Source of the DNA: Phycisphaerae bacterium
Lineage (GTDB): Bacteria > Planctomycetota > Phycisphaerae > UBA1845
DNA length: 64,000 nucleotides
Direction: 5' to 3'
Assembly: GCA_029260215.1 (NCBI GenBank)
Contig: JAJDDQ010000076.1
Location: 42,455-106,454, forward strand
Shown: one piece after another, positions 51,718 through 59,704 of the stretch
How the letters are laid out: every line of letters starts with the position of its first letter
How positions within the stretch are numbered: position 1 is the stretch's first letter
Translations under genes and position numbers: made by a program
Notes under the pieces: generated by a model
What the model was told of the DNA's origin: nothing
What the model saw: the letters and a program-made list of their open reading frames with translations, nothing else
Database searches by the model: none

Positions 51718-52884
51718 ATGCCGGACGCGCCAACACCGATTTCCTCCAACGAACCACCAGCCCCGCCCAAGGACGGTGGTGCGGATTCGGCGGAAACAGC
51801 CAAAGGCCGGGTATTTCCCTGCCTGGGTTGCGGGGCGGATCTTACATTCCATATCGGTCTTCAGAAGCTAAAATGCCCATTCTGCGGCCACACCGAATCG
51901 ATTGACCTCGACCCAACTGCCGAGGTCGTGGAAAAAGATTTCACAGCCCTCATCGAGCGACTGGTGGAACTGCGGGGCACACACGGTGCCGATCGCGAAC
52001 GCGGCTTGAAAGAAGTATCATGCAACGCTTGCGGTGCGAAGATTCGATTCACCGGAACGCTCACAAGCAGCGAATGTGCCCATTGCGGCGGTCCGGTGCA
52101 GCTCGAAAACGCCCACCAAGCCGATAACCGCGTGCCCACCGACGGTTTGCTGCCATTCACGGTTGACCGCAAGACCGCGACGAAAAACCTCGCCGCCTGG
52201 GTACGTTCTTTGTGGTTCGCGCCCAATGAATTCAAACGGCGGGGCGCGCACGGAAAATTCAACGGCCTGTATCTGCCCTATTGGACGTTCGATTCTCTGA
52301 CGCACACGCAATTCTCCGGCATGCGCGGGACGACGTACATGGTTACGGTCGGCAGCGGAAAGAATCGCCGCACTGTCACACGCATACGCTGGACGCCCGT
52401 TTCAGGCCAATTCCAGCGGTTTTTCGACGATGTTCTGGTTCCCGCCGCAGGCAAATTCCCACCCGACCGCATTCGCGATCTTGAGCCGTGGCCCTTGAAA
52501 GACACCGTGCCGTTTGATGAAAAAATGCTTGCGGGGCTGATGGCCATGACTTACGATCTGCCCCCCGATGTCGGGTTCATTCAGGCAAAGCAGCGAATAG
52601 ACTCTCTGATTCGGGAAGAAATATGTCAGCGAATCGGCGGAAATCTCCAGAAAGTTCTGTCGGTTCGGACAAGCGTCGACGCCGTCACCTACAAGCACTT
52701 GCTCCTGCCTCTGTGGATGTTGGCCTATCGTTACAAACAGAAAACTTTCCAGATTCTTGTCAACGCGGTAACAGGTGAAGTCCAGGGCGATCGCCCGTTC
52801 AGTTGGGTTAAGATAGCCCTCGCCGTACTCGCGGGCACCGCATTGGCAACCGGTATCGCCCTTTTCGCCGCCTCGAACAGCTAA
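51718..52884 (+). CDS. Zinc-ribbon membrane protein, partner of the SPFH protein (YdjG-like)
   Basis: Two zinc ribbons at the N-terminus: FPCLGCGADLTFHIGLQKLKCPFCGH (~33-58) and VSCNACGAKIRFTGTLTSSECAHCGG (~100-125). A central beta-rich region (~140-330) contains FNGLYLPYWTFDSLTHTQFSGMRGTTY and VTYKHLLLPLWMLAYRYKQKTFQILVNAVTGEVQGDRP, the signature of this poorly known family. One C-terminal helix (WVKIALAVLAGTALATGIALFA) anchors it. Co-transcription with the SPFH gene suggests a membrane complex. There is no catalytic motif. Confidence 0.88.
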   Translation: MPDAPTPISSNEPPAPPKDGGADSAETAKGRVFPCLGCGADLTFHIGLQKLKCPFCGHTESIDLDPTAEVVEKDFTALIERLVELRGTHGADRERGLKEVSCNACGAKIRFTGTLTSSECAHCGGPVQLENAHQADNRVPTDGLLPFTVDRKTATKNLAAWVRSLWFAPNEFKRRGAHGKFNGLYLPYWTFDSLTHTQFSGMRGTTYMVTVGSGKNRRTVTRIRWTPVSGQFQRFFDDVLVPAAGKFPPDRIRDLEPWPLKDTVPFDEKMLAGLMAMTYDLPPDVGFIQAKQRIDSLIREEICQRIGGNLQKVLSVRTSVDAVTYKHLLLPLWMLAYRYKQKTFQILVNAVTGEVQGDRPFSWVKIALAVLAGTALATGIALFAASNS

Positions 52885-53281
52885 AATTGCAATCCCCTAT
52901 GACCCCCGCTCCAACTCCTGAGAATCAATAGAAAACGGCCATTCCGCCACTGGCCATACGCCCAGCCACTCCGTGAGACACTTCAAATCGTTGACACAGG
53001 CTGACATTACGTGGACCGAAGATAGGGGATTGCCCGCATTTACGCAGTCGATATGTGCTGTGAACCGCGAGACCGGCAAGCGATGCAACTGCATCTGCCA
53101 ATGCAATTAGCCGGCATCGCGGGCACCGGGGGAATACGCCCTGCGAGCCGTCGGCTTAAACCAGAGCAGGACTTGAACAATCCGCGCGCACAAGATGCAG
53201 CGGAACCCGTCACCCGAAATACAGAATCACGATCCACGATCATTCAGTGAATTTATCTCTTGCACACTCATGCGTGCTTGG
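52885..53281. other. Intergenic region, nothing assigned
   Basis: About 400 bases upstream of the C2H2 gene. A minus-strand ORF (52897..53106) has peptide-like composition but no start signal or recognisable family. Apart from the promoter candidate listed next, I see no hairpin or repeat. Confidence 0.5.
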
Positions 53282-53287
53282 TATATT
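53260..53287 (+). promoter_or_regulatory. Candidate promoter of the C2H2 zinc-finger gene
   Basis: TTGCAC and TATATT are separated by 16 bases, with the -10 matching five of six consensus positions. The start would be about 50 bases before ATG 53346. It is one of the better sigma-70-like matches in the window. Confidence 0.42.
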
Positions 53288-53345
53288 CAGGATGTGGAGA
53301 TTGTTTAAGTCCCAATGAATAGGCCAGAAAATAGGGAGAAGCCTA

Positions 53346-53645
53346 ATGGGTCGAAAAAGAGCGAAGGGCACATTCAATTGCCCAAAATGTGAACGGGTAT
53401 TCGGTATGCAGGCGCATCTCGCGCGGCACTTGAGCACCATTCACGCTTCTGCTGCCGACAAAGCGGCGAAGGCGCGTGCCAAGGTAACCAAGAAGACGCA
53501 CAGCGCGCCGGTCGGGCGACCGTCCGGACTGGTGTCGCGGCTTGGGCTTCGCGACATGACGCTTGAGCAACTGGGCGAAGTCATTCGCCTGGCACGCATC
53601 GAAGCTCAGCGCAAACTCGTAGAGTTGCAGGCCACGTTCAACTAG
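53346..53645 (+). CDS. Single C2H2 zinc-finger protein
   Basis: ATG 53346 follows AGGGAG. In 99 residues the N-terminus reads FNCPKCERVFGMQAHLARHLSTIH, a classical C-x2-C-x3-F-x5-L-x2-H-x4-H finger (C12, C15, H28, H33) of eukaryotic type. A basic, Lys/Ala-rich middle (KAAKARAKVTKKTHSAPVGRPSG) contains a GRP-like DNA minor-groove motif, and the C-terminus is a predicted amphipathic helix (LEQLGEVIRLARIEAQRKLVELQATF). A DNA-binding regulator is likely. Unlike Ros/MucR, the finger follows the longer eukaryotic spacing. Confidence 0.8.
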   Translation: MGRKRAKGTFNCPKCERVFGMQAHLARHLSTIHASAADKAAKARAKVTKKTHSAPVGRPSGLVSRLGLRDMTLEQLGEVIRLARIEAQRKLVELQATFN

Positions 53646-53763
53646 CGTAGTCGAATCGCAATTCCGTCTGACCTTGCGTCAGGCGGGATTGCTATTCCAT
53701 CATCAACTCTGCCGCCACACGCCGCGCTTGCACTTGCCTCGTCATCGTAACACATTGGCGAAG

Positions 53764-54099
53764 TCACAAACCCGGTCGGTAAGAGATTATCTCCACGCGC
53801 TCCAGCGTCACCAGACCTTCAACGACCATCTCATCGATATGAGGAAGCAACTCATCGATCTTTTGGCGTGAGTCGACAATTTCGATCACAATCGGCAAGT
53901 CCTCCGACAAGCGAAGTACTTTGGCGGTATGGATCCGGCTCTTCGCGCCAAAGCCCATCGATCCGCGCAGAACGGTCGCGCCCGCCATGTGAAGCTCACG
54001 CGCTTTCAAAACGATCGCTTCATACAGTGGCCGGTTTTCCCACGAATCACGCTCACCTACGAACACGCGTAACAGATACCCCTGATCGGATGTCTTCAC
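53764..54099 (-). CDS. DUF190 protein
   Basis: The GTG at 54099 lies nine bases after AGGGGG and five bases after the crcB stop; the ATG start in the track is inside crcB. The product (GYLLRVFVGERDSWENRPLYEAIVLKARELHMAGATVLRGSMGFGAKSRIHT) matches DUF190, a PII-like ferredoxin-fold family often encoded next to crcB. About 110 residues. A regulatory role in fluoride export is inferred from this pairing. Confidence 0.9.
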   Translation of the reverse strand: MKTSDQGYLLRVFVGERDSWENRPLYEAIVLKARELHMAGATVLRGSMGFGAKSRIHTAKVLRLSEDLPIVIEIVDSRQKIDELLPHIDEMVVEGLVTLERVEIISYRPGL

Positions 54100-54103
54100 G
54101 ATT

Positions 54104-54490
54104 TCAAACCCCCTGTGTCGCGACAGCCGCCCGATACCCAATCCAGACCGCCAACAAACCGATGCCGTTGTTCAACGCAATGTTGCCCATCGCCCAACCA
54201 AGCTGGCCATCGCGCGCCAGCGACAGCGATTCCCAGCCAAAACTCGAAAACGTCGTCAAACCACCGAGCAGTCCGATCATCACAGCCGCCTGATACTCCT
54301 CGCGCCACAGGACCGTGCCGGTCAACACCACGCCCCCGATAAACCCGATCAACAGGCAGCCAATCGAATTGACAACCAACGTGCCGAACGGAAACGTCTC
54401 TCCACCCCAACGCTGCACCAAACCCGAAACAGCGTAGCGCAACAACGTCCCCGCCGCCCCGCCCGCCGCAATCATTGTCCACTTCAACAC
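54104..54490 (-). CDS. crcB: Fluoride ion channel CrcB/FluC
   Basis: GTG 54490 is chosen because AGGAG precedes it by six bases and it gives 128 residues, the family norm; the track's ATG adds 30 unlikely residues. Four hydrophobic segments are visible. Key motifs: GGAAGTLLRYAVS, FPFGTLVVNSIGCLLIGFIGG with the conserved Asn, and GLLGGLTTFSSFGWES with the Phe-box and the TTFS motif. Fluc channels export fluoride as dual-topology dimers. The DUF190 gene follows in the same operon. I looked for a fluoride riboswitch upstream and could not support one. Confidence 0.95.
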   Translation of the reverse strand: MLKWTMIAAGGAAGTLLRYAVSGLVQRWGGETFPFGTLVVNSIGCLLIGFIGGVVLTGTVLWREEYQAAVMIGLLGGLTTFSSFGWESLSLARDGQLGWAMGNIALNNGIGLLAVWIGYRAAVATQGV

Positions 54491-54634
54491 CAGCGTCTCC
54501 TGAACGTGCCATGATCTCCCCCACATCGTGTCCGCTACGAACGACTCGATCAAGTCTTTCCAGCGACACCGGATTGGCACACAATCCTTGAAAAGAAACG
54601 ATCCGCAGGCTCAACGCTCTTGGAGAGACAGGAA

Positions 54635-55066
54635 ATGGCAGGCTATTCGGGAACGCCGTTGCCCAAAAAACTCGGCATCAAACCAATGCACCGGGTTGCT
54701 CTGGTCGCCGCTCCGGACGATTTCCCACGACAATTGGCTCCGCTACCGCAGGATGTCGAAATCGTAACAGGTTTGCTCGGTCAGAAGCCCTTTGACGTAA
54801 TCGTCTGGTTTGCGCGCTCCGAACGAGACTTGATCCGACGAATTGAAAAAACCGCTCGACGGCTCACGCCAACCGGTGGACTCTGGATCGCCTGGCCTAA
54901 GAAATCCTCCGGAGTCAGGACCGACCTGAGCGACTGTGTCGTGCGCCGAATCGTTCTTGAAAGCGGCTTGGTCGACAACAAGGTGTGCGCTATTGACGAT
55001 GTGTGGTCCGGGCTTCGATTTGTCGTCAGATTGAAGGATCGGCCCGCCAAACGCCGAGACGGATAG
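54635..55066 (+). CDS. DUF3052 family protein
   Basis: Start at ATG 54635, five codons inside the track ORF. The N-terminus MAGYSGTPLPKKLGIKPMHRVALVAAPDDF is the DUF3052 signature. Later sequence FDVIVWFARSERDLIRRIEKTARRLTPTGGLWIAWPKKSSGVRTDLSDCVVRRIVLESGLVDNKVCAIDDVWSGLRFVVRL completes the domain, about 143 residues. The family is cytoplasmic and uncharacterised. It is divergent from crcB. Confidence 0.9.
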   Translation: MAGYSGTPLPKKLGIKPMHRVALVAAPDDFPRQLAPLPQDVEIVTGLLGQKPFDVIVWFARSERDLIRRIEKTARRLTPTGGLWIAWPKKSSGVRTDLSDCVVRRIVLESGLVDNKVCAIDDVWSGLRFVVRLKDRPAKRRDG

Positions 55067-55091
55067 GGAGGCAACACCGCCTGCCATCGCC

Positions 55092-55334
55092 TTATGCAGT
55101 CGGTACGCGCGGCGGCGCGCGACGCGATTTCTTCGTCGTCTGATGTTTTCGGACCCGCATACCCCAGCAGGCGACGCAGGCGTATTGGCCATCGTCCATC
55201 TGAATCGCCCGCAGAGCGCTCAACTCCGCCCGCCCATCCGCGTGCCGCCAGCCGAGCATGCAGCGACACCACCGGCAGCCTATCAAACCCGCGCTCTCAC
55301 CGTCTTTCATTCTGTAAGCCCCCCAGATCGGCAT
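55092..55334 (-). CDS. Possible small zinc-ribbon protein
   Basis: Read from ATG 55334, eighty residues include GCRWCRCMLGWRHADGRAEL and YACVACWGMRVRK, two CxxC knuckles about 36 residues apart, then a basic tail (RKHQTTKKSRRAPPRVP). This fits a small zinc ribbon. There is no strong ribosome-binding site and no family name I recognise, and the longer track ORF is not preferred. It occupies part of a 590-base gap that would otherwise be empty. Confidence 0.35.
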   Translation of the reverse strand: MPIWGAYRMKDGESAGLIGCRWCRCMLGWRHADGRAELSALRAIQMDDGQYACVACWGMRVRKHQTTKKSRRAPPRVPTA

Positions 55335-55655
55335 ACGGTCCGCCACCGATCGAACGAACCGATTGCCTGTCAGCCGCCCGCATCGGCGCCCATAACGTGC
55401 ATAGCTGGTAACTCCCAAGCGCGACCCGGCCACCATCCCGGCCAACCAAGTCAGCCGCCGTTTCCCAGTCGCGATAAGCAGATTTTCTCAAAGGCTCACC
55501 CCGCACGTTCACCGTCCGATACAAATCGTTTCCCGTCAAACCTCTTCGTCTCAATTGACGGTCAAAACATGTCGCCTCCTTTCATGTTTTTGGATTTTCG
55601 CGACAAACGGTTACAATCTAATGCGATACCTCACCAGGATCGGGGGAAAGAAGAA

Positions 55656-57044
55656 ATGCGCCAGAACTTTATTTTCGGAATTTTCCTGCTGGCGGCTTGG
55701 CTGAACGCGACACCCTCAAGCGGCGACGGATGCTCAGACGCCGTCGGCCCGGATGTCATCGTCGGCGAGCTACCGGCCATCGTGAAATTCGGAAACGTAG
55801 GCTCCATCGCCGCCTACGCGGTTGCGACGGACGCATGCAACGTCGGCGACGAACCCGCAGCCTGGGACGCCGACACCAACCAGCACCCCGTCATCGCACA
55901 GCAGATGTACCGCCTGCGGGACGGTAGATTCACGCAGATCGGTATGAGCTGGGCCAAACACGGTTTTCTAGCAATCACCGGGCAGACATGCTGCACGTGC
56001 ACACCTCCCGCGACAAACCAGATGCTGGGTGTGGGCTGCTCCGACATCTACACCACCGCCTGGAACGGGTTTCAAGAGGGCTTTCAAGGCCTCGGCGGGA
56101 TGGGCCAGCGATCCGAGATCAACCCCTCCACGGGCGTTTTTCCGTTTCCCTACGCCACGCTGGGCCAAAGCGGTGACACGATTTACAAACGAATCCAGGT
56201 CCACAACGACGATTTCGACCCCGGCATGAACGACGGAGCGCTCTACTTCGTCGAAGGGCAATACATCACGCCCGACGACACGTTGGCTGGCAACCATTTC
56301 AACAACGTCTCCTACCGTCGTATGTTCGTTACCAACATGACGTTTGGAGGATGGAATCTCTTCCTGACCGGCAGCACCTTTCGCGAGCAACCCGCCATCC
56401 TCGCGTGGCAGGCCGCCGACCCGAGCGTGCTCCTTTCTCAATACGACGTTCCTGATGACGGCCGATTCATCCTCGGATCACGCTGCACGGACAAAGGCGA
56501 TGGCGCGTGGCACTACGAATACGCGCTTTACAATATGAACTCAAACCGGGCAGCGGCTGAATTGCGTATCCCTTTTTCAGCCGAAACAACGCTGACCAAC
56601 GTCGGCTTCTCCGACATCGACTACCACTCTGGGGAGGTCTACGATAATCAGGACTGGGAGTTCGACGCGGCGGCTGACCCGTCTTTCGCCTCGTGGCGCG
56701 TCGCCGGCGGCAGCGATCACGCACTCCGCTGGGGAGCCCTGTACAACTTCTGGTTCGACGCGGATCAAGCTCCCGAGACACGCCCCGCCACCGTCGGCCT
56801 GTTCCTGCCGGGCGATTTCGATGAAATCTTCCTCGATGCGTGTGCCCCCATGTCCGCCAGCCCGACGCCCGGCGACTGGGATGGCGACGGCGATGTGGAT
56901 TTGTTCGACTTCAACGCGTTCACAAACTGCACCGGCGATCCGAATCTGCCTCCGCCGGCGGGTTGCGAAACCTTCGACTTCGATAAGGACAACGATGTGG
57001 ACTTCGTCGACTACGGTGGGTTTCAACGCGCCTTCGGCCAATAG
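55656..57044 (+). CDS. Secreted protein with dockerin-like tail
   Basis: Start is ATG 55656 after GGGGGAAAGAAG; the track ORF runs 171 codons further upstream through non-coding sequence. The signal peptide is MRQNFIFGIFLLAAWLNATPSSG. Residues ~20-390 form an unclassified domain with several cysteines (TGQTCCTCTPPATNQMLGVGCSDIYTTAWNG) and aromatic motifs. The tail GDWDGDGDVDLFDFNAFTNC...FDFDKDNDVDFVDYGGFQRAFG is a pair of calcium-binding loops of the dockerin type common in planctomycetes. Function unknown; probably cell-surface or secreted. Confidence 0.87.
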   Translation: MRQNFIFGIFLLAAWLNATPSSGDGCSDAVGPDVIVGELPAIVKFGNVGSIAAYAVATDACNVGDEPAAWDADTNQHPVIAQQMYRLRDGRFTQIGMSWAKHGFLAITGQTCCTCTPPATNQMLGVGCSDIYTTAWNGFQEGFQGLGGMGQRSEINPSTGVFPFPYATLGQSGDTIYKRIQVHNDDFDPGMNDGALYFVEGQYITPDDTLAGNHFNNVSYRRMFVTNMTFGGWNLFLTGSTFREQPAILAWQAADPSVLLSQYDVPDDGRFILGSRCTDKGDGAWHYEYALYNMNSNRAAAELRIPFSAETTLTNVGFSDIDYHSGEVYDNQDWEFDAAADPSFASWRVAGGSDHALRWGALYNFWFDADQAPETRPATVGLFLPGDFDEIFLDACAPMSASPTPGDWDGDGDVDLFDFNAFTNCTGDPNLPPPAGCETFDFDKDNDVDFVDYGGFQRAFGQ

Positions 57045-57054
57045 GCACGGCCTG

Positions 57055-58503
57055 CTATTGCTTTGGATTCAGCGATTTTTTGATAGCCACAACCCCCGTG
57101 TCCAGCACAGGGTCATCCTTGGAAAAATCGACGCCCGCATGGGGAATCACGACATCCGGCTCAATGCCCTTCCCCTCGAACAGGAGGCCAGCTGCGTCCA
57201 TCGCCTTCCAACTCGGCAGATAAACAAGCACACCGTTCGGCAAATGCCTGGCCTTGGGGTTCCCGCTCGACCCGAAGGATCGCTCCCCGACGAGTGTGGC
57301 TGAGGGCACTTGCCTCATCATCAGCAGGAACGCCTCGCAACTGCTCATGCACTTCCGACCCATCAAAACCGCCACCGGCCCCGCAAATCGACGCCCTTCG
57401 CGATCGGGCTGGAGCGTACGTTTTCGCACGGGGGTAAAGTCCGTCTCGCGAGGCCCGTGCCGATAGGTGTGCGACGCGTAGACAACCGGCTCATCGACAA
57501 ACCAGCCAGCCAACCGCTGCGCCAGGGTCTCGCTCCCCCCGCCGTTGGGTCTGACGTCGATCACGACGCCCTTCGCGCCCGAAGCGCCGCCAAGAAACGC
57601 TTCAATCTCGTCAATCTGAGCACTCGCGTCGGCCGACCATGTCCCGATCAAGACATACGCGATGCCGCCCGGCAGGTGCCCAACGGCTGACCGTCCGCCG
57701 ATCCAGCGGATATCCGCCACCCGGCTGGCGATACCCTCGCGGGACCAGTTCGGCTGAACGTTTCGCACGACTGTCGGATACCGCGAACCGTCAAGTTCGA
57801 GGAACAGATGAACGTCGCGGGCAGCCCCCAGCATCGCCGCAGCAGCCCGGGTCCACGCTCCCGTATTTTCTTGCCCCACAACGTCGTCACGATGATCCGC
57901 GAACAAGCGTTCCCAATCGATCTGCCGGAGTTCTTTGTAGGAATACCCGTTTCGCACCGCGTCGCACAGCGCGTCGAACGCCTTCACGTTCAACCGCTTC
58001 TGCTCTTGCGGATCGCGCTCGACCCCCGCAAGGCCGCCGGTGCGAAACTCGCACGCCAGCACCTCGGCAGGTACGTGCCAAACGCTGCGGAAGTTCTTGT
58101 GACGCTTGCTGTTAATCCCAAATCGATAGAGATGATCCGGCTTGAGCTTCACCGGCAGGACGCACGTGTAAGCGTCCACCCATCGCGCTCCGCCCGAGAC
58201 CTGCGGAAACTCCGGCCCGCCCCCGACAAAGGAGTATCCGTCGCGGCTCATCGGCGTATCGAACACCACGCGAATCTCGGTGATACCCGGATCGACGTCG
58301 CGTGCTCCGAATGCGGGCGATGTCTCCACCACTTTCGGAACGCGCTGCTCGTCGGTCAGGTCCTGCCCGTTTGCCAAACCCGTGATAAACAAGGCTGCAA
58401 GCATCGCAAGACGCTTTCGGAACGCGGCGGGCCGCAATCGGTACGCACAAGACACGCGGAAATCGTCCCGGTAGTCGTTGAAACTCCGTCGTCGCCTGCC
58501 CAT
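57055..58503 (-). CDS. S41 family peptidase with N-terminal Ig-like domain
   Basis: ATG 58503 lies after AAGGGTGGG; the track's 86 extra residues are unsupported. A hydrophobic stretch (RLAMLAALFITGLANG) after a basic N-terminus indicates export. Residues ~65-165 are a Big_5-like Ig domain (VVETSPAFGARDVDPGITEIRVVFDTPMS). The rest is an S41 core without an evident PDZ: GGIAYVLIGTWS, KGVVIDVRPNGGGSETLAQRLAGWFVD, and MGRKCMSSCEAFLLMMRQ with the likely catalytic Ser, then RSFGSSGNPKARHLPNGVLVYLPSWKAMDAAGLLFEGKGIEPDVVIP. Probably a periplasmic tail-specific-type protease or a noncatalytic relative. Confidence 0.87.
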   Translation of the reverse strand: MGRRRRSFNDYRDDFRVSCAYRLRPAAFRKRLAMLAALFITGLANGQDLTDEQRVPKVVETSPAFGARDVDPGITEIRVVFDTPMSRDGYSFVGGGPEFPQVSGGARWVDAYTCVLPVKLKPDHLYRFGINSKRHKNFRSVWHVPAEVLACEFRTGGLAGVERDPQEQKRLNVKAFDALCDAVRNGYSYKELRQIDWERLFADHRDDVVGQENTGAWTRAAAAMLGAARDVHLFLELDGSRYPTVVRNVQPNWSREGIASRVADIRWIGGRSAVGHLPGGIAYVLIGTWSADASAQIDEIEAFLGGASGAKGVVIDVRPNGGGSETLAQRLAGWFVDEPVVYASHTYRHGPRETDFTPVRKRTLQPDREGRRFAGPVAVLMGRKCMSSCEAFLLMMRQVPSATLVGERSFGSSGNPKARHLPNGVLVYLPSWKAMDAAGLLFEGKGIEPDVVIPHAGVDFSKDDPVLDTGVVAIKKSLNPKQ

Positions 58504-58908
58504 TATTCCCACCCTTTTCCGAACCGTGGCTGTTTCGCGCGTCGGATGCCTGAATCCCTGCACGCCAGCCTCATCTTGTCGCACACCAAGTGTCCACCCG
58601 ATGCCCCGCTTTCGCAACACGCACGCCCAACTCCGGCATAGCGGTTTGCGGCCTCGACTTTGGGAAAATGGGTGCGCACTGAAGCGTGCTGCTCGCTGCG
58701 ATTGGATCGAAACGGCTCGAACAGCAGGGAGCAGCCATTGAGCACGCGATGGTCCTATCAAAAATGAGGCGGCCTGGGTTTGGAACCCAGGCCGCCTCTT
58801 GAAGGCTTGTCACGTCCGTCCCGCCGTGCGGCGGTATCTAACTTGATTCAGCACCCGCTTCGACGGGTGAACACCTACCGAAAAGCGTTCACAGCGCTTG
58901 ATGGCGCC
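58504..58908. other. Intergenic region with one strong terminator
   Basis: About 400 bases between two minus-strand genes. It holds the hairpin listed next; the rest has no supported gene. It should contain the promoter of the S41 peptidase gene, but no clear match was found. Confidence 0.5.
58761..58797 (-). terminator. Rho-independent terminator
   Basis: On the minus strand AGGCGGCCTGGGTT and AACCCAGGCCGCCT form a perfect 14-base-pair stem with a three-base loop, followed by CATTTTTGA. It lies about 110 bases beyond the stop of the basic-protein gene and would end that transcript before the S41 peptidase gene. Confidence 0.75.
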
Positions 58909-59343
58909 TTACTTCGGAAAATGAAAGCTCTTGCCCTTCCAGGTGGAAGCGGTCGCGACGAGGAAACCCCCCGTCTTGTTCGGGATGACGGCCTTGATCG
59001 CACCCTTGCCAAAGCGATGCTCCATGCAGCTCTTGGCCGACGCGGTCGACTTGAACGCCTGCTTGCTGCTCGACCACTTGCGAAGCTGCGTCGCGCTGAC
59101 CTTCTGGACCACCGCACCCTTTTCGATCCACTTCGAGAAGCTGTTCAGCGACGCCGGCGACGGACGACTCTTGCGAGCCGGTCCCATGGCCTGCGACGTC
59201 AACTGCTTGTACGACGAAATCTTGTTCGTGAAACTGTTGCAAACGGACTGATACCCTGGGGCCGGGCGACGAGTCGTCGTGCGTGTCGATGTCCGAGACG
59301 TCGAACGCGATGATCCCCAACTGCCTGTTTTGTACGTAGCCAT
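58909..59343 (-). CDS. Small very basic Ser/Thr/Lys-rich protein
   Basis: ATG 59343 has GGAG about ten bases upstream. The 144-residue product begins MATYKTGSWGSSRSTSRTSTRTTTRRPAPGY, a low-complexity Ser/Thr/Arg region, then a Lys-rich body (KISSYKQLTSQAMGPARKSRPSPASLNSFSKWIEKGAVVQKVSATQLRKWSSSKQAFK). It has almost no acidic residues. A strong terminator lies downstream. A nucleic-acid-binding or nucleoid role is possible from composition only; no family is recognised. It is divergent from the MFS fusion gene. Confidence 0.72.
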   Translation of the reverse strand: MATYKTGSWGSSRSTSRTSTRTTTRRPAPGYQSVCNSFTNKISSYKQLTSQAMGPARKSRPSPASLNSFSKWIEKGAVVQKVSATQLRKWSSSKQAFKSTASAKSCMEHRFGKGAIKAVIPNKTGGFLVATASTWKGKSFHFPK

Positions 59344-59704
59344 ATTTGACTATCTCCGTTGTTCTGACGTGACTGTGCCTAAAAACTTCATCTGGGCAAT
59401 CATCGGAACGACCGTGCGCACGCTTTAAGTAAATGAGCTTAGCAGGCGGGTGACTTTAGCCGAAAGGCCGCCAAGTTCGGACGGTTTCGTCCTGTTCGCA
59501 CACGCGACCGCCACTCGGTTGGTTTCTCAACACGCGAGCGCTCGTTCCGCAAAAAATACGCATGCGCGATGAAAAACGCGGAAAGTACGCGATCGCCGCG
59601 ATTCGCAAGACCGCCTGCGCCCCCCTTGCCCGACGTGCGAGCCTCGGTTTCAATGCCCCGCAAACGTGCTCGGGAATTTCTATGCTTTTTTTTAAGCGAA
59701 TCGT
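59344..59704. other. Divergent intergenic region
   Basis: Some 360 bases between the basic-protein gene and the MFS-acyltransferase gene. It should carry both promoters. I see no confident promoter, operator repeat or small gene; ORFs across it are antisense frames. Confidence 0.5.

Noticed and set aside
52897-53106. 69-residue minus-strand ORF
   Set aside because: Composition is peptide-like but there is no start signal, family or conserved motif.
54491-54620. Fluoride riboswitch upstream of crcB
   Set aside because: The leader holds no clear match to the conserved pseudoknot sequences; only a short GGATTG/CAATCC pairing was seen.
58780-59313. 177-residue plus-strand ORF
   Set aside because: Antisense to the basic-protein gene, which has its own ribosome-binding site and terminator.
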